A stretch of DNA of 64,000 bases. Source: Conchocele bisecta (Eukaryota > Mollusca > Bivalvia > Lucinida > Thyasiridae). Positions within the stretch are counted from its first letter, which is position 1. Every line of letters starts with the position of its first letter. The stretch covers positions 7,078,685 through 7,142,684 of the forward strand of contig CM055279.1 in NCBI GenBank assembly GCA_029237695.1. Reading direction: 5' to 3'. Shown here piece by piece: positions 34,179 through 43,480 of this stretch. The notes beneath the pieces are model-generated. The model searched no databases, was not told where the DNA came from, and saw only the letters and a program-made list of their open reading frames with translations. Position numbers and translations under genes: made by a program.

Positions 34179-34808
34179 GAAGTAAATATATGCGCATGCT
34201 CGCTGTGAATGCGTTTTGTACGGTGGCACAGAGGGGACATGGAAATATGTTTTACTTTCGCGTGCGCACGCAATATGTTTTAGGCTGATCTAGAGCTACC
34301 CTGGGTGGCATTACAAAGTGGTATGGTTTCCCATGTACTGGCTCATATACAGTATACATGTAGCACCGTAAATAGACGGCAGTACGCCAATGAACCTAAA
34401 CAACAACAAAAGCGGCGACGGAAGAGAGATGGTTCGATTATTGTCCGACTACGTACCACCTGAGCTAGTGAGGAAGATGTAATACATTTTGTGATAATCA
34501 GCCGGTATGTCGGTATGTATAATCCAAGTGGAACATACATGTACCTATATACATGTACCCCATGTATATTTATAGCTGATTGATTATGTCAATAGTTTTT
34601 ATTATAACTGTTTAATATTACCATTTGTAGAAGTGCACACGTTCTTAAGAGAACAGACACTATAACTGGCGATTAAATTCTGACAAGGGAGACAACCTGC
34701 TAAACTGACGAGTACGTCGTTCCATTGCGTGCGCACGCGAAAGTAACAAATATGTCCATGTTCCCTTCATGTCCATGTTACAGCGAGCATGCGCATATAT
34801 TTACTTCC
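34179..34808 (+). repeat. Spacer copy 2 of the composite element
   Basis: A near-identical direct copy of the 33283-33901 spacer with a few substitutions and small indels (for example AGAGCTACCC added near 34291). Identity is high by eye, so the duplication is recent relative to the MITEs around it. Confidence 0.85.
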
Positions 34809-35135
34809 GACCGCGAGATCGCGAGATCGAGAGAATGCGAGATCGCGGGATCGAGAATGCGAGATCGCGAGATCGCGAGATCGCGGGAATGCGTGATCGC
34901 GAGATCGCGAGAATGCGATAACGCGAGGCGAGATCGCGAGATCCCGAGATCGCGAGGCGAGATTGCGAGATCGCGAGGCGAGATTGCGAGATTGAATCTC
35001 GCATTTTCGCCTCGCGATCTCGCTTCGCGTTCTCGCATTCTCGCGATCTTGCCTCGCGTTTCTGGCGATCTCGCAATCTCGCGATCTCACGATCTCGCGG
35101 TCTCACGTTCTCGCAATCTCGCGATCTCGTGTATA
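34809..35135. repeat. CGCGAGAT word array 3
   Basis: The longest and most irregular array, with AATGCGAGATCGCG words on the left, a turn near 34990-35005 (GCGAGATTGAATCTCGC) and variants such as CTCACGATCTCGCG on the right. It runs into the right terminal inverted repeat. Confidence 0.9.
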
Positions 35136-35429
35136 AGTCGAGAGAGCGAGAACGCCAGAATGTAATGTGGCCCTAACAGGACACCGTAACTTCGCACTTG
35201 ACAGCAAAACAACAACAATGGATGCAAACTGAAGCAAACTTGTACATAAATGTCAGTCAGGTTTCAACAAAACCATAAGTCATATAATCAAATAATTATT
35301 GTCGGTGTACACAAGATTTGCGGACCTTCGAAAAGTCATATTCACATCGGCCTTCGGCGTCGGCATAGACTTCGGCCTCGGCGAATATGACTTTTCTCAG
35401 GTCATCAAATGTCAATAATTGTATATTGT

Positions 35430-35530
35430 TTCATGGATGGAATGTCGAACAGTGCAGGTCCTGATCAGAATGTGCGAATGTACATGGTGATCTGGATATG
35501 CACTGGTCGCAATTCCTACAACCACATTTA
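35430..35530. mobile_element. Family G fragment
   Basis: TTTCATGGATGGAATGTCGA, AACAGTGCAGGTCCTGATCA and GCACTGGTCGCAATTCCTAC match the inner right part of family G. Both ends are missing. A hairpin containing GAAAAGTCATATTC and its complement lies just upstream (35330-35395). Confidence 0.5.
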
Positions 35531-35532
35531 TG

Positions 35533-35780
35533 GTTAACCCTTTCAACCCTAAGGAACTGGAATGGACTGTGATATGCTAATGTTCCGACCAATCCAATGG
35601 TCACAAAATGATTTTCAGATTCGTCCATTTATGAAAACGGGGTGTTTTTGTTCTAAGAAATATGAAAATTACTTGCAAAAAGTGCAGATCCTGATGAGAC
35701 GGCTCGTTTCGAGCCGGCACATCTGGATCTGCACTTTTTGCATAAACCGTTATAGCGGGATTTCGGGTTCAAAGGGTTAA
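35533..35780. mobile_element. Family C MITE, complete copy
   Basis: TTAACCCTTTCAACCCTAAG at the left and GGGTTCAAAGGGTTAA at the right, with TTAA on both sides. The centre has GACGGCTCGTTTCGAGCCGG and the GTGCAGATCCTGATGAG arm. Confidence 0.85.
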
Positions 35781-35839
35781 TGAGTACATGTAGGTAATTA
35801 CCTATTATTATCACATATTACATTGGGGAGGATGTGACG

Positions 35840-36010
35840 ACACAGTTAGATCACGTTCGTCCGCATGCACGATCGATAATCCACTCGCTAAAGCTAAATC
35901 TCCTCGTACATGCGGATGAACCGTGATCTAACTTTGGCTTAGCAGCGCATGGGGGAATTTAATGCGGCCGACGATTTCCGGCCCCCTAAATTCCCACCAT
36001 GCGCTGTTAA
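35840..36010. repeat. Two short inverted repeats
   Basis: GTTAGATCACGTTCGTCCGC (35846) pairs imperfectly with GCGGATGAACCGTGATCTAAC (35910). A second hairpin, CAGCGCATGGGGGAATTTA with TAAATTCCCACCATGCGCTG, spans 35942-36007. It lies about 60 bases upstream of the TM4 exon. Confidence 0.6.
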
Positions 36011-36068
36011 TTAACCATATTCAACTCGAATACATTATCTAACTGAAACATACGTTTCTATATTCCAG

Positions 36069-36229
36069 GGACATACCTTACACGATGTACAGTTGGGGTC
36101 TGTTGGATTCTGGGATGTGTATGTTGCGTCCCATTCATAATATTATACGACAAGTATGGTCACGTGTGCGGGCCGCTTTGCCACATTCGATTCTCAGGAA
36201 CACCATCGGACATTGAACAAAAATGGGTT
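36069..36229 (+). CDS. Neuropeptide GPCR (NPSR/CCAPR-like), exon with TM4 and ECL2
   Basis: Acceptor TATATTCCAG (ends 36068), donor GGGTT/GTACGTATG (36230). The exon enters in phase 1 and leaves in phase 0. It encodes residues 121-174: TM4 with the conserved Trp (VGVCWILGCVCCVPFIILY, Trp 133, Pro 142), then ECL2 with two Cys (HVCGPLCHI, 154 and 158). One of these should pair with the TM3 Cys 82. It ends DIEQKWV, the approach to TM5. Family L hairpin sequence begins about 29 bases after the donor. Confidence 0.85.
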
Positions 36230-36257
36230 GTACGTATGTATTGCATGTCGGACGTAT

Positions 36258-36560
36258 AGAGAATATTAGGTTAGTGTCGTGAATGGGAAAACATATCTGG
36301 TAAGGCTTAGGAAACGGGATGGGCGAGGCTCTGCGGAGCACATCCCGTTTCCGTGCCGCGCCAGATATTTTTCCCATTCACGGTACTAACCTACTATTCT
36401 ATTTATCCCGTCAACACATACAAATGGCTTTAAAATTCAAAAGAATAACACCAGCAACCGCAAATATACATACGCAGTGATTAGGTCGTATTGACAGGAT
36501 ATCAAAACTGTTTCACGGCACCATGTTTCACGGCACATACGCACTGTGTTGACGGGATAA
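36258..36560. mobile_element. Family L hairpin element, copy 1
   Basis: TTAGGTTAGTGTCGTGAATG and ATTCACGGTACTAACCTAC form outer arms. AGGAAACGGGATGGGCGAGG and complement form the inner arms. A right tail with ATTTATCCCGTCAACACATA and inverted TGTGTTGACGGGATAAAC follows. Second copy at 46840-47142. Confidence 0.75.
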
Positions 36561-36576
36561 ACAATGTTACATATAA

Positions 36577-36645
36577 AGTGAAACCTCTCTAAACCGATAC
36601 ACTGGGAGGTCGCCAGGGTGTACGGCTTAGAGTGGATACGCTGAC
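36577..36645. mobile_element. Family B MITE, decayed copy
   Basis: AAGTGAAACCTCTCTAAACC and GGTGTACGGCTTAGAGTGGA mark the arms. Several substitutions break the palindrome. Confidence 0.6.
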
Positions 36646-37249
36646 AATCAGGCATTTGATCATTCTGGGTCAAAGTTGTGTGCTATGCGATCACGAACAG
36701 ACATTATCACCTGAGATAAATGACCAAGACACTCATCACAAATAAGATCACAGGTGTTTTCTTGCTGTCCGGTTGAGAGTTTAACCACACTAAATCATCA
36801 GATATCCATGGGCGGTGTACTCAAAAGTAGTACGTTAAAAATAATAAGCCAGATTTGTTATGCCATAGACACTCTTCGATTGCAGAAACCAGTCAATTGA
36901 TGCACTAATCTACTTCACATGCATGTTAGTGTATCATTTACATCAGTTTCAAGCACATGCTTTTGGGATTAGAAGTATTTTGTAAGTCGGAGCATGTTTG
37001 TCATGTGATGCGGTTTCAATTATAGCCGCTGAATTTTCGCGCCACCAACAGAGTGGTCACAGGAGATTGAATGTATCTTTCTTAACAATAATTAAACATA
37101 TATTTTAATACGTGAAAATCCACAGCAGAATGTGTGTAGGTTATGGGAAAATAGGTCCCACAACATCCATGCGAATTAAAGTAGCAGCGAACAGCAAAAT
37201 GTGTGGTCATTGGTTAGTTTATATAGGAAAAATCAATGGTGGTGGTGGA
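36646..37249. other. Intronic stretch with diverged repeat pieces
   Basis: No gene. GGTCCCACAACATCCATGCG (about 37156) matches the arm of the large foldback at 22145-22690, so a decayed relative of that element lies here. Confidence 0.45.
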
Positions 37250-37415
37250 CCTTAGAGAGGCTTCACTGTACTACACAATGATATTCGTCATCTTAGAGAG
37301 GCTTCACTGTACTACACAATGATATTCGTCATCTTAGAGAGGCTCCACTGTACTACACAATGATATTCGTCATCTTAGAGAGGTTTCACTGTACTACAAA
37401 GTGGTATTCGTCATC
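37250..37415 (+). repeat. 41-bp tandem repeat, 4 copies, from a MITE end
   Basis: The unit starts CTTAGAGAGGCTTCACTGTA then CTACACAATGATATTCGTCAT, at 37250, 37291, 37332 and 37373. Its first half is the right end of family B, so the array arose by amplification of a MITE terminus plus flanking DNA. Confidence 0.85.
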
Positions 37416-37504
37416 GATGTTCATTTACTATACCCGTGGTGGGCAAAAGTCCCGTCCCCTGCATTGAAATCAATATTTCCAGCATATATGCGTACCACAT
37501 ATCT

Positions 37505-37680
37505 GGGGTGCGTTTCACTAAACTTCGTACGACTAAAATGTTCGCAAGTGTAAATTTATGATCGTCTGTAAATTTATTGAGCATAGGCTTCATGTAAATC
37601 CATCAATTGAAATGTTTAGAATTTCCTAAATTTGAACTTACGAACATTTTAGTCGTACGAAGTTTAGTGAAACGGCTCCC
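37505..37680. mobile_element. Family D MITE, copy 2 (central palindrome deleted)
   Basis: GCGTTTCACTAAACTTCGTA at the left and TACGAAGTTTAGTGAAACGG at the right. Only the left half of the TTTATTGAGCATAGGCT palindrome remains. Confidence 0.75.
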
Positions 37681-37739
37681 AGAACACTATTCTAACCAGG
37701 GAGTCGTTATCAGTAAGCTAATCCCCTCGTTGGTCCTCA

Positions 37740-37965
37740 GCAACCTTGACCTCGGGTGGTCGGACGTGGGTCGTATGTAAAACAAAGCAACATCCCTAAA
37801 AACACATTGCTGCCAAATATTATCAAAATCGGTGAAGAGGTTCATAGGTTATTGAAAATTAAAGGTGTTACTAATGTACCTACGTACGCACGCATGTACG
37901 TACATGGACTAATGTTCTATCCCCTATTGCCTATCGCCGAGGGGGTAGTAGCGCTAGAATAAAGT
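37740..37965. mobile_element. Family O repeat with ACGT-type microsatellite, copy 1
   Basis: GGTCGTATGTAAAACAAAGC, ATCAAAATCGGTGAAGAGGT and a CTACGTACGCACGCATGTAC run match, inverted, the segment at 58985-59280. It lies about 60 bases before the TM5 exon. Confidence 0.65.
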
Positions 37966-38024
37966 TAAAGTTCTGCACCTCTGCCATTCAACTTTCCAAA
38001 ACAAACAATTTATTGTATTTACAG

Positions 38025-38139
38025 GTTATGATGTGGTGTCAGTTTATGACGCTGATCGTCGTCCCCCTGGTGGTGACCATCTCGAGTTATCTCCTCCTGT
38101 TGATCGGTATACACCGACGGGGATTTTCCTCACCGACCA
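38025..38139 (+). CDS. Neuropeptide GPCR (NPSR/CCAPR-like), exon with TM5
   Basis: Acceptor TTATTGTATTTACAG (ends 38024), donor CCGACCA/GTAATTAC (38140). It enters in phase 0 and leaves in phase 1. Residues 175-212 form TM5 (MMWCQFMTLIVVPLVVTISS then YLLLLIGIHRR), with the conserved TM5 Pro at 188, and the start of IL3. The donor lies only eight bases before the first base of a family B palindrome (38147), so the 5' splice site abuts a strong hairpin. Confidence 0.85.
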
Positions 38140-38146
38140 GTAATTA

Positions 38147-38216
38147 CAGTGAAACCTCTCTAAACCGGACACCCTGGGGCAGGCCCCAGGGTGTCCGGTT
38201 TAGAGAGACTTCATTG
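38147..38216. mobile_element. Family B MITE at the TM5 exon donor
   Basis: CAGTGAAACCTCTCTAAACC and complement GGTTTAGAGAGACTTCATTG, with a GGACACCCTGGGGCAGGCCC centre. The arms pair over about 30 bases, starting +8 from the splice donor. Confidence 0.85.
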
Positions 38217-38234
38217 TGTTTTTTTAAACAGACC

Positions 38235-38433
38235 TGGGGCGCGTTTCACTAAACTTCGTACGACTAAAATGTTCGTAAGTGTAAATTTAGGATCGTCTGT
38301 AAATTTCAATTAATAGATTTACATTTATTGAGCATAGGCTGCATATGCAGCCTATGCTCAATAAATGTAAATCCAATAATTATTTTGTACTTACGAACAT
38401 TTTAGTCGTAAGAAGTTTAGTGAAACGGGCCCC
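38235..38433. mobile_element. Family D MITE, copy 3
   Basis: GCGCGTTTCACTAAACTTCG to TAGTGAAACGGGCCCC, with a full central palindrome (GAGCATAGGCTGCATATGCA...). It sits about 20 bases after the family B copy. Confidence 0.8.
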
Positions 38434-38927
38434 AGCACTGCAATGTATTGCGTGTTTTGTGGCTTGTAAGTTGTGTGTGTTATCGACACAAGAAGACGTT
38501 AGTATTACTTTAAAGCATACTTGTATGTTAAACAATTTCATTTGAATTCAAGATGGCCGCCGAATATGATTATTGTGTTGCGTGTTTGTCATAATATGCT
38601 TAGTTAATTGTTGACCTCCATATTATGGGATAAAGATATGCATGAAAATAACAAGAGCATGTTCAAGAAATGTGGAGTTACTACATTCTATTATATTTAT
38701 AATCCACAAATAGTGCTCTAATATAGTATTGTTTTTCATTCCTTACTATTTGTCAGACAAATGGCATGCGTTTCATTGCCTGTCGTACAGTCTTCTCTGT
38801 GTCTAAGATTTGTGACATTGACCCACGTTTTATGACTGTCCCGAAGGCATGATAGCTGAAATGTCTGGTTATTATGACATACTTATGGTATAAGCTGCAT
38901 TCCTCCGGGCACATTCACAATTGAGAC
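38434..38927. other. Intronic stretch, no gene or repeat recognised
   Basis: I see no coding or repeated sequence between the family D and family P elements. Confidence 0.5.
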
Positions 38928-39145
38928 ACACCCTGTGATTTTGTACCCTCGGACATCTGCGTAATTTCATTAAATACGTTTACAAACTTTATAATATTGT
39001 ACAAAGTTGCATGCGCATGTACTCTGAAAATTAATCAACTTTTGATGTCATTTACGGAATATATTGTAAATTGTGTACACGTACATGTATATCTAGAAAT
39101 CACGCAGATATCCGAAGTACATAATCACATGGCGTGTCACACGTA
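38928..39145. mobile_element. Family P MITE, copy 2
   Basis: GACACACCCTGTGATTTTGT at the left and ACATAATCACATGGCGTGTC at the right, with GCGTAATTTCATTAAATACG inside. It ends about 18 bases before the exon at 39163, covering most of the normal branch-point region. Confidence 0.75.
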
Positions 39146-39162
39146 TTGTTTTGTTGTTCCAG

Positions 39163-39276
39163 TTAAACATAAGAACCCAGATGGTACGACTGAGAAGGAA
39201 ACGTGCCGGACGTTCAACAGAGGACTGTCACAATCAAAACTGAAAAGCATCAAATTGTCTTTGGGCATCGTGTTCA
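39163..39276 (+). CDS. Neuropeptide GPCR (NPSR/CCAPR-like), exon with IL3 and start of TM6
   Basis: Acceptor TTTTGTTGTTCCAG (ends 39162), donor GTGTTCA/GTAAATAT (39277). Both boundaries are phase 1. It encodes residues 213-250: IL3 (KHKNPDGTTEKETCRT), then FNRGLSQSKLKSIKLSLGIV. The run N-R-G-L-x-x-x-K-x-K-x-I-K is the best family signature in the gene; human neuropeptide S receptor has the same pattern at this place. The frame joins the last exon to complete TM6. A 122-bp tandem array starts at the donor itself. Confidence 0.85.
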
Positions 39277-40000
39277 GTAAATATTTACTAAACTCATGGT
39301 TATATAACTCGGCTACAACATGTGATGATTCTGGTCATGTTTATTTCCTTTCTGTGATAGTGTGTGCTTGTGAAGCTGCCAATGTGGACTGAGTATTACT
39401 AGGTATTTACTAAAGTCATGGTTATATAACTCGGCTACAACATGTGATGATTCTGGTCACGTTTATTTCCTTTCTGTGATAGTGTGTGCTTGTGAAACTG
39501 CCAATGGGGACTGAGTATAACTAGGTATTTACTAAACTCATGGTTATATAACTCGGCTACAACATGTGATGATTCTGGTCATGTTTATTTCCTTTCTGTG
39601 ATAGTGTGTGCTTGTGAAGCTGCCAATGTGGACTGAGTATAACTAGGTATTTACTAAACTCATGGTTATATAACTCGGCTACAACATGTGATGATTCTGG
39701 TCATGTTTATTTCCTTTCTGTGATAGTGTGTGCTTGTGAGGCTGCCAATGGGGACTGAGTATTACTAGGTATTTACTAAGCTCATTGTTATATAACTCGG
39801 CTACAACATGTGATGATTCTGGACGACAGTAGGATGTATTTTTCTGACGTCATAAACGTACATCCAACTGTTGTCCAGCATCATGCCTCGTCACGTTATT
39901 TCCCTTTTGTGATAATGTGCGCTTGTAAAATTGTCAATGGGGACTGAGTATTACTAGGTATTTACTAAACTCATGGTGATATAACTTGGTTACAGCACAG
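39277..40000 (+). repeat. 122-bp tandem repeat, about 6 copies, starting at a splice donor
   Basis: The unit includes ACTAAACTCATGGTTATATA, ACTCGGCTACAACATGTGAT and TGTGATAGTGTGTGCTTGTG. Unit landmarks lie at about 39301, 39423, 39545, 39667 and 39789, and a diverged one near 39978. The first unit starts at the GPCR donor. Between the fifth and sixth a 60-base hairpin is inserted (CTGGACGACAGTAGGATGTA with complement, 39821-39880). Each unit carries TAGGTATTTACTAAACTC, a match to the donor region. Confidence 0.9.
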
Positions 40001-40042
40001 AGATGATTCTGAAATGCTGATGAAACTTTCTGACGAGAAATA

Positions 40043-40080
40043 TACATACACTTGTCTATGGGTATTGTGTTCAGCAAGTA
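40043..40080 (+). pseudogene. Degenerate copy of the end of the IL3-TM6 exon
   Basis: CTTGTCTATGGGTATTGTGT then TCAGCAAGTATTTACTA mirrors the true exon end TTGTCTTTGGGCATCGTGTT then CAGTAAATATTTACTA. The donor GT is replaced by GC in a GCAAGT context. Upstream, the frame has a stop (TGA) and no exon start is recognisable, so this is a decayed partial duplicate carried with the tandem array. Confidence 0.55.
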
Positions 40081-40124
40081 TTTACTACAAGCGTTGTTGT
40101 ATATAAGCTCGTTACTGCAAGTAG

Positions 40125-40578
40125 TACGGAGACCCACAGGGGACGTAGAATTATTTTTGTTATTAATTCGTTCCCATGAAATAACAATTCGCTCCCTCAA
40201 TTTAACAATTCGTTCCCACGGGAACGAACTGTTAATTCGTGGGAACGACTTGTTAAATTGAGGGAACGAATTGTCACTTCCTGTGAACGAATTGTTAAAT
40301 TGAGGGAAAGTATTGTTATATCGTGAGAACGAATTGTTAATTCGTGGGAACGAATTGTTAAATTGAGAGAACGAATTGTCATTTTGTGGTAACGAATTGT
40401 TAAATTGAGGGAACGAATTGTCATTTCGTGGGAATGAATTGTTAAATTGAGGGAACGAATTGTCAATTCGAGGGAACGAATTTTCAATTCGAGGGAACGA
40501 ATTGTTAAATTGAGGGAACGAATTTTTATTTCGTGGGAACATATTAATAATAAATCCATGTCCTCTGCGGGTCCCCGT
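40125..40578. mobile_element. Foldback-like element family F, copy 2
   Basis: The longest copy. Left end ACGGAGACCCACAGGGGACG, right end GTCCTCTGCGGGTCCCCGT. The left arm is short; the right arm has about 15 GGAACGAATTGTTAAATTGA-type words. The turn is at TTCCCACGGGAACGAA (about 40213). The arms are unequal, so the array expanded on one side. Confidence 0.8.
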
Positions 40579-40601
40579 AAAGTAGTGAGTCGAGACGACA
40601 G

Positions 40602-41531
40602 ATGGACACCACAGGTTGAAGTAACGGACCGAGGTCTATAAATACATTAAATATGCCTAAAAGCATCAATAAATGAAGAACAAAAATAAGCTAAACAATA
40701 TTGTTTTACCCCCTCCATATACTCCATAGCACAGACATTTCTATCATTTCTCGGGAAGCCATGTTTTACAATCACCGTGGGCTTCCCCGATGACGTCATC
40801 GCTAAACGTACAGTCGTTGTTACACTACATATGATTTGCCGATAACCGCGGAAGGCAAGTCGCCAGCGCGCAAATACCGGAAACCAGATAAGAAAACCGA
40901 CCAAAAAGATCATTACAATGAGATGACGTCACACGGAATTCCGGATGAACATAGATTGTAAAACATGGCTTCCCGAGAAATGATAGAAATGTTTGTGCGA
41001 TTAAATTGTCTGTCGTGACGGACAGGACGGGTATAAATGTAGGTTTGATCAAATGTTCGATTGGAAACAATGTTTTCTCTATGCAAAATGTTTCTTTACG
41101 GGCCGGGACGACGTAAAAGTGTTTGTTTAACCCGATGTTTACTCCTTTATATAGCAGTATCGGTCTCGGAAATGTGTCCGTTCTTTCCCGACCTAGCAAT
41201 GACGATAATTTGTTTAAAACAAAACAATCGATAGCTCGAAAACGCGTTGACATAGCGCATCGGGGAATATATCGTTGCGGAATACTAACATTGTCCCAAC
41301 TTCTGCAATAGGCGAAAATGATATAACTCGGTTGACGTTTCGCGAGAGTCCGTTGTCTCGAGGCCGTCCGGGTTCGGCCTATTAAAAAGTAAGCAACCTT
41401 GTACTATGGAGTATATGGAGGGGGTAAAACAAAATTGTTTAGCTTATTTTTTTTCTTCATTTATTGATGTTTTTAGGCATATTTAATGTATTTATAGACC
41501 TCGGTCCGTTACTTCAACCTGTGATGGACAC
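40602..41531. mobile_element. Non-autonomous hAT-like element 1
   Basis: The element is 40610-41523 with 8-bp target duplications ATGGACAC (40602-40609 and 41524-41531). Terminal inverted repeats run about 115 bases: CACAGGTTGAAGTAACGGAC, CGAGGTCTATAAATACATTA and so on to CCCCTCCATATACTCCATA. An 8-bp duplication and CA..G ends point to hAT. An inner inverted pair (TCTCGGGAAGCCATGTTTTA) lies at 40757-40776 and 40959-40980. The interior reads open on the minus strand (41253-40825, 142 codons) but shows no hAT transposase motif. Confidence 0.85.
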
Positions 41532-41995
41532 ATCATGCACACGAAAGCGGGATAACTTACGGACTGGTTTAGAGTGATTGTCATGTTTACGTAACTTGAG
41601 TGATGAAAGGTGTGACTAGTGTAATTGAAGGGGTTAGTGGCGGGGAGATCTCATCATGGATTTAGACCCTTGTGCCACGGACCTCCTCAAGAATATTGTG
41701 CCTATGGCAATATATTACATTGTAAATGTTGTGCCTTGACATCAACTAAAAGTTTCATGAATGAACACAGAACATACTGTAATCACGGACTCTCCAAATC
41801 TCCAAAACGGAATCAAATATTTCCACCGCTAATGATAATGTCAACATTCCATCGAATACTACATGTATAAGTCCGCAGACGATAACTTGTTTACAAACAA
41901 ACCGGTAATAAACAGAACACAGAATAGGTGAGACAGGTAAATATACCCGTGCCTGTCTTGCTCTTCAATATTGATTTTGAGATTTGTCATCAAGT
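41532..41995. other. Intronic stretch, no gene recognised
   Basis: Short open frames only. Nothing I can assign. Confidence 0.5.
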
Positions 41996-42062
41996 CTTAT
42001 GTAGTCGAGGGGTTAGAGCGACTGATATCAATGCCACAGGTCGTGAGTTCGAATGTTAGTTT
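41996..42062 (+). repeat. tRNA-like SINE head
   Basis: GAGGGGTTAGAGCGACTGAT resembles a pol III A box and ACAGGTCGTGAGTTCGAATG a B box, at tRNA-like spacing. The 5' and 3' acceptor arms do not pair well. This is more likely the tRNA-derived head of a SINE than a functional tRNA gene. Confidence 0.5.
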
Positions 42063-42995
42063 TTCATACATATATACACATATATTTGGATTTGTTTATA
42101 TTTTATTATATATTTCTTTTTTATATGTGTTGCTCTTACAACTTACATGTAGAACGTTAATCTCACTTTGAAGAAAACTAATAACTGAATGCACATTTCA
42201 TATGTGTGTACATGAAGAATCTGGAGTATGTTCTCGCCGATCATGTCACATTGAGGTCATACAGCAATAGTGATAACCTTCACCGTTTCACTTATTCCTT
42301 TCTCCAGCAAGCAGTCATAAAAAGAACAGAATGGTATCGACAAAAGTAATGCGTTTTGTGAGGTTCAATCTCTCGACCAGATGAATTGAACAAAAGTTCT
42401 GCAAGCGTATGTATATTCTCCCGCTTCGATACCACTGAGCCACACTACATGTCTATTCTGTGCACCAAGATACACTATTATATTGACATGCATGCACGTG
42501 CACTTTATCATGTAGTTAGTATACACGAAAAAGAGGCTATGATATGATAATACACCTGGTATACCTATATTTGGACTCTTAGATTGACCTCCAACAACTT
42601 ATTATCGTCTGTCAATTTATACACGTATTAGCGTTTTATTATGTGTTTATTATTATTTTATTTTCGCTTATTTCGCTGATTCCACATTTACAATGGTGTA
42701 CGCCACACACTCATGTATCTAATTAATATGCAAGTGCTGGTGTTAGCGAAAATTTCAAGTTGTACCTTCGGATTGTATTAAATACGTTTACAATATTTTT
42801 CATAAATAAGTCGACACAATATTGTCAACAAGTTTAATAAATATCATATTAAATGAACACAAAAATTGGAGTATATGTATCGCATGAGCACATCATCATA
42901 ATTTGAAGCTGTACTGAGTACCTAACATGTATTCTATAGCAGGCTAATTTGTATATTTCTTGTGTCTTGTGATTTTTAATACACGGTGTTATTAA
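42063..42995. other. Intronic stretch with one weak tRNA-like segment
   Basis: No gene. On the minus strand about 42445-42350, TGGCTCAGTGGTATCGAAGC followed by GGTCGAGAGATTGAACCT looks like diverged A and B boxes, a possible second SINE relic. AAATACGTTTACAATATTTT at 42779-42800 matches a piece of family P. Confidence 0.4.
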
Positions 42996-43191
42996 TTAAC
43001 CCTTCGAACCCGAAAGCCCGCTATAGCGGTTTATGCAAACAGTGCAGATCCAGATGAGCCGGCTCGTAATGAGGACTGAAAAGACCCACTTTTCAGAAAT
43101 GGACTAGTCTGAAAACCATTTTGTGACCACTGGATTGGTTGCGAAATTAACATCAAAATCCATTCCAGTTACCTAGGGGTGAAAGGGTTAA
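42996..43191. mobile_element. Family C MITE, internally deleted copy
   Basis: TTAACCCTTCGAACCCGAAA to GGTGAAAGGGTTAA. The palindrome's right half is lost after CCGGCTCGTAATGAG. Confidence 0.75.
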
Positions 43192-43224
43192 ACTGTGAAA
43201 GCCCATTTTATGCAATAAACATGC

Positions 43225-43472
43225 TTAACCCTTTCAATCGTAAGGAACTGGAATGGACTGTGATATGCTAATGTTCCTACCAATCCAATGGTCACAAAAT
43301 GATTTTCAGATTCGTCCATTTATGAAAAGGGGGTATTTGTTGTTATCGAAAATATGAAAATGACTTTCAAACAGTGCAGATCCTGATGAGACGGCTCGTT
43401 ACGAGCCGGCTCATCTGGATCTGCACTTTTTGTATAAACCGCTATAGCGGGCTTTCGGGTTCAAAGGGTTAA
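43225..43472. mobile_element. Family C MITE, complete copy
   Basis: TTAACCCTTTCAATCGTAAG to GGGTTCAAAGGGTTAA, with a full central palindrome (GACGGCTCGTTACGAGCCGG). TTAA on both sides. It lies 34 bases from the previous copy in opposite orientation. Confidence 0.85.
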
Positions 43473-43480
43473 TGAATACA

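Larger units (their letters stand above)
32929..35194. mobile_element. Composite foldback element with CGCGAGAT-word arrays
   Basis: The element is 32935-35188. The terminal inverted repeats are about 65-70 bases: left TACGGTGTCCTGTTACGGCC, then TACATTCTCGCGTTCTCGCT, CTCTCGAC. The right end is the complement with few differences. ACTTCG lies on both sides (32929-32934 and 35189-35194), an apparent 6-bp target duplication. Inside are three arrays of CGCGAGAT/ATCTCGCG words (32998-33282, 33902-34178, 34809-35135), each with word orientation reversing near its centre. Two unique spacers, about 620 bases each, are near-identical direct copies (33283-33901 and 34179-34808). No transposase is visible; the Arg/Ser/Ala/Ile-rich open frames in the arrays are repeat artefacts. 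Confidence 0.85.

Noticed and set aside
32858..35165. Arg/Ser/Glu/Ile-rich frames such as RSREREARSR as genes for RS-type proteins
   Set aside because: They are translations of CGCGAGAT words. Equivalent frames occur on both strands and in several phases.
39934..40559. 202- and 120-codon frames with NNSFPR or LTIRS repeats
   Set aside because: These are translations of the family F words, and the same appears in all family F copies.
40825..41253. 142-codon minus-strand frame inside hAT-like element 1 as a transposase
   Set aside because: No hAT catalytic or dimerisation motif is visible, the length is far too short, and part of the frame lies in an internal inverted repeat.
41996..42062. 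Functional tRNA gene
   Set aside because: A and B boxes are recognisable, but acceptor and anticodon arms do not pair. A SINE head is more likely.
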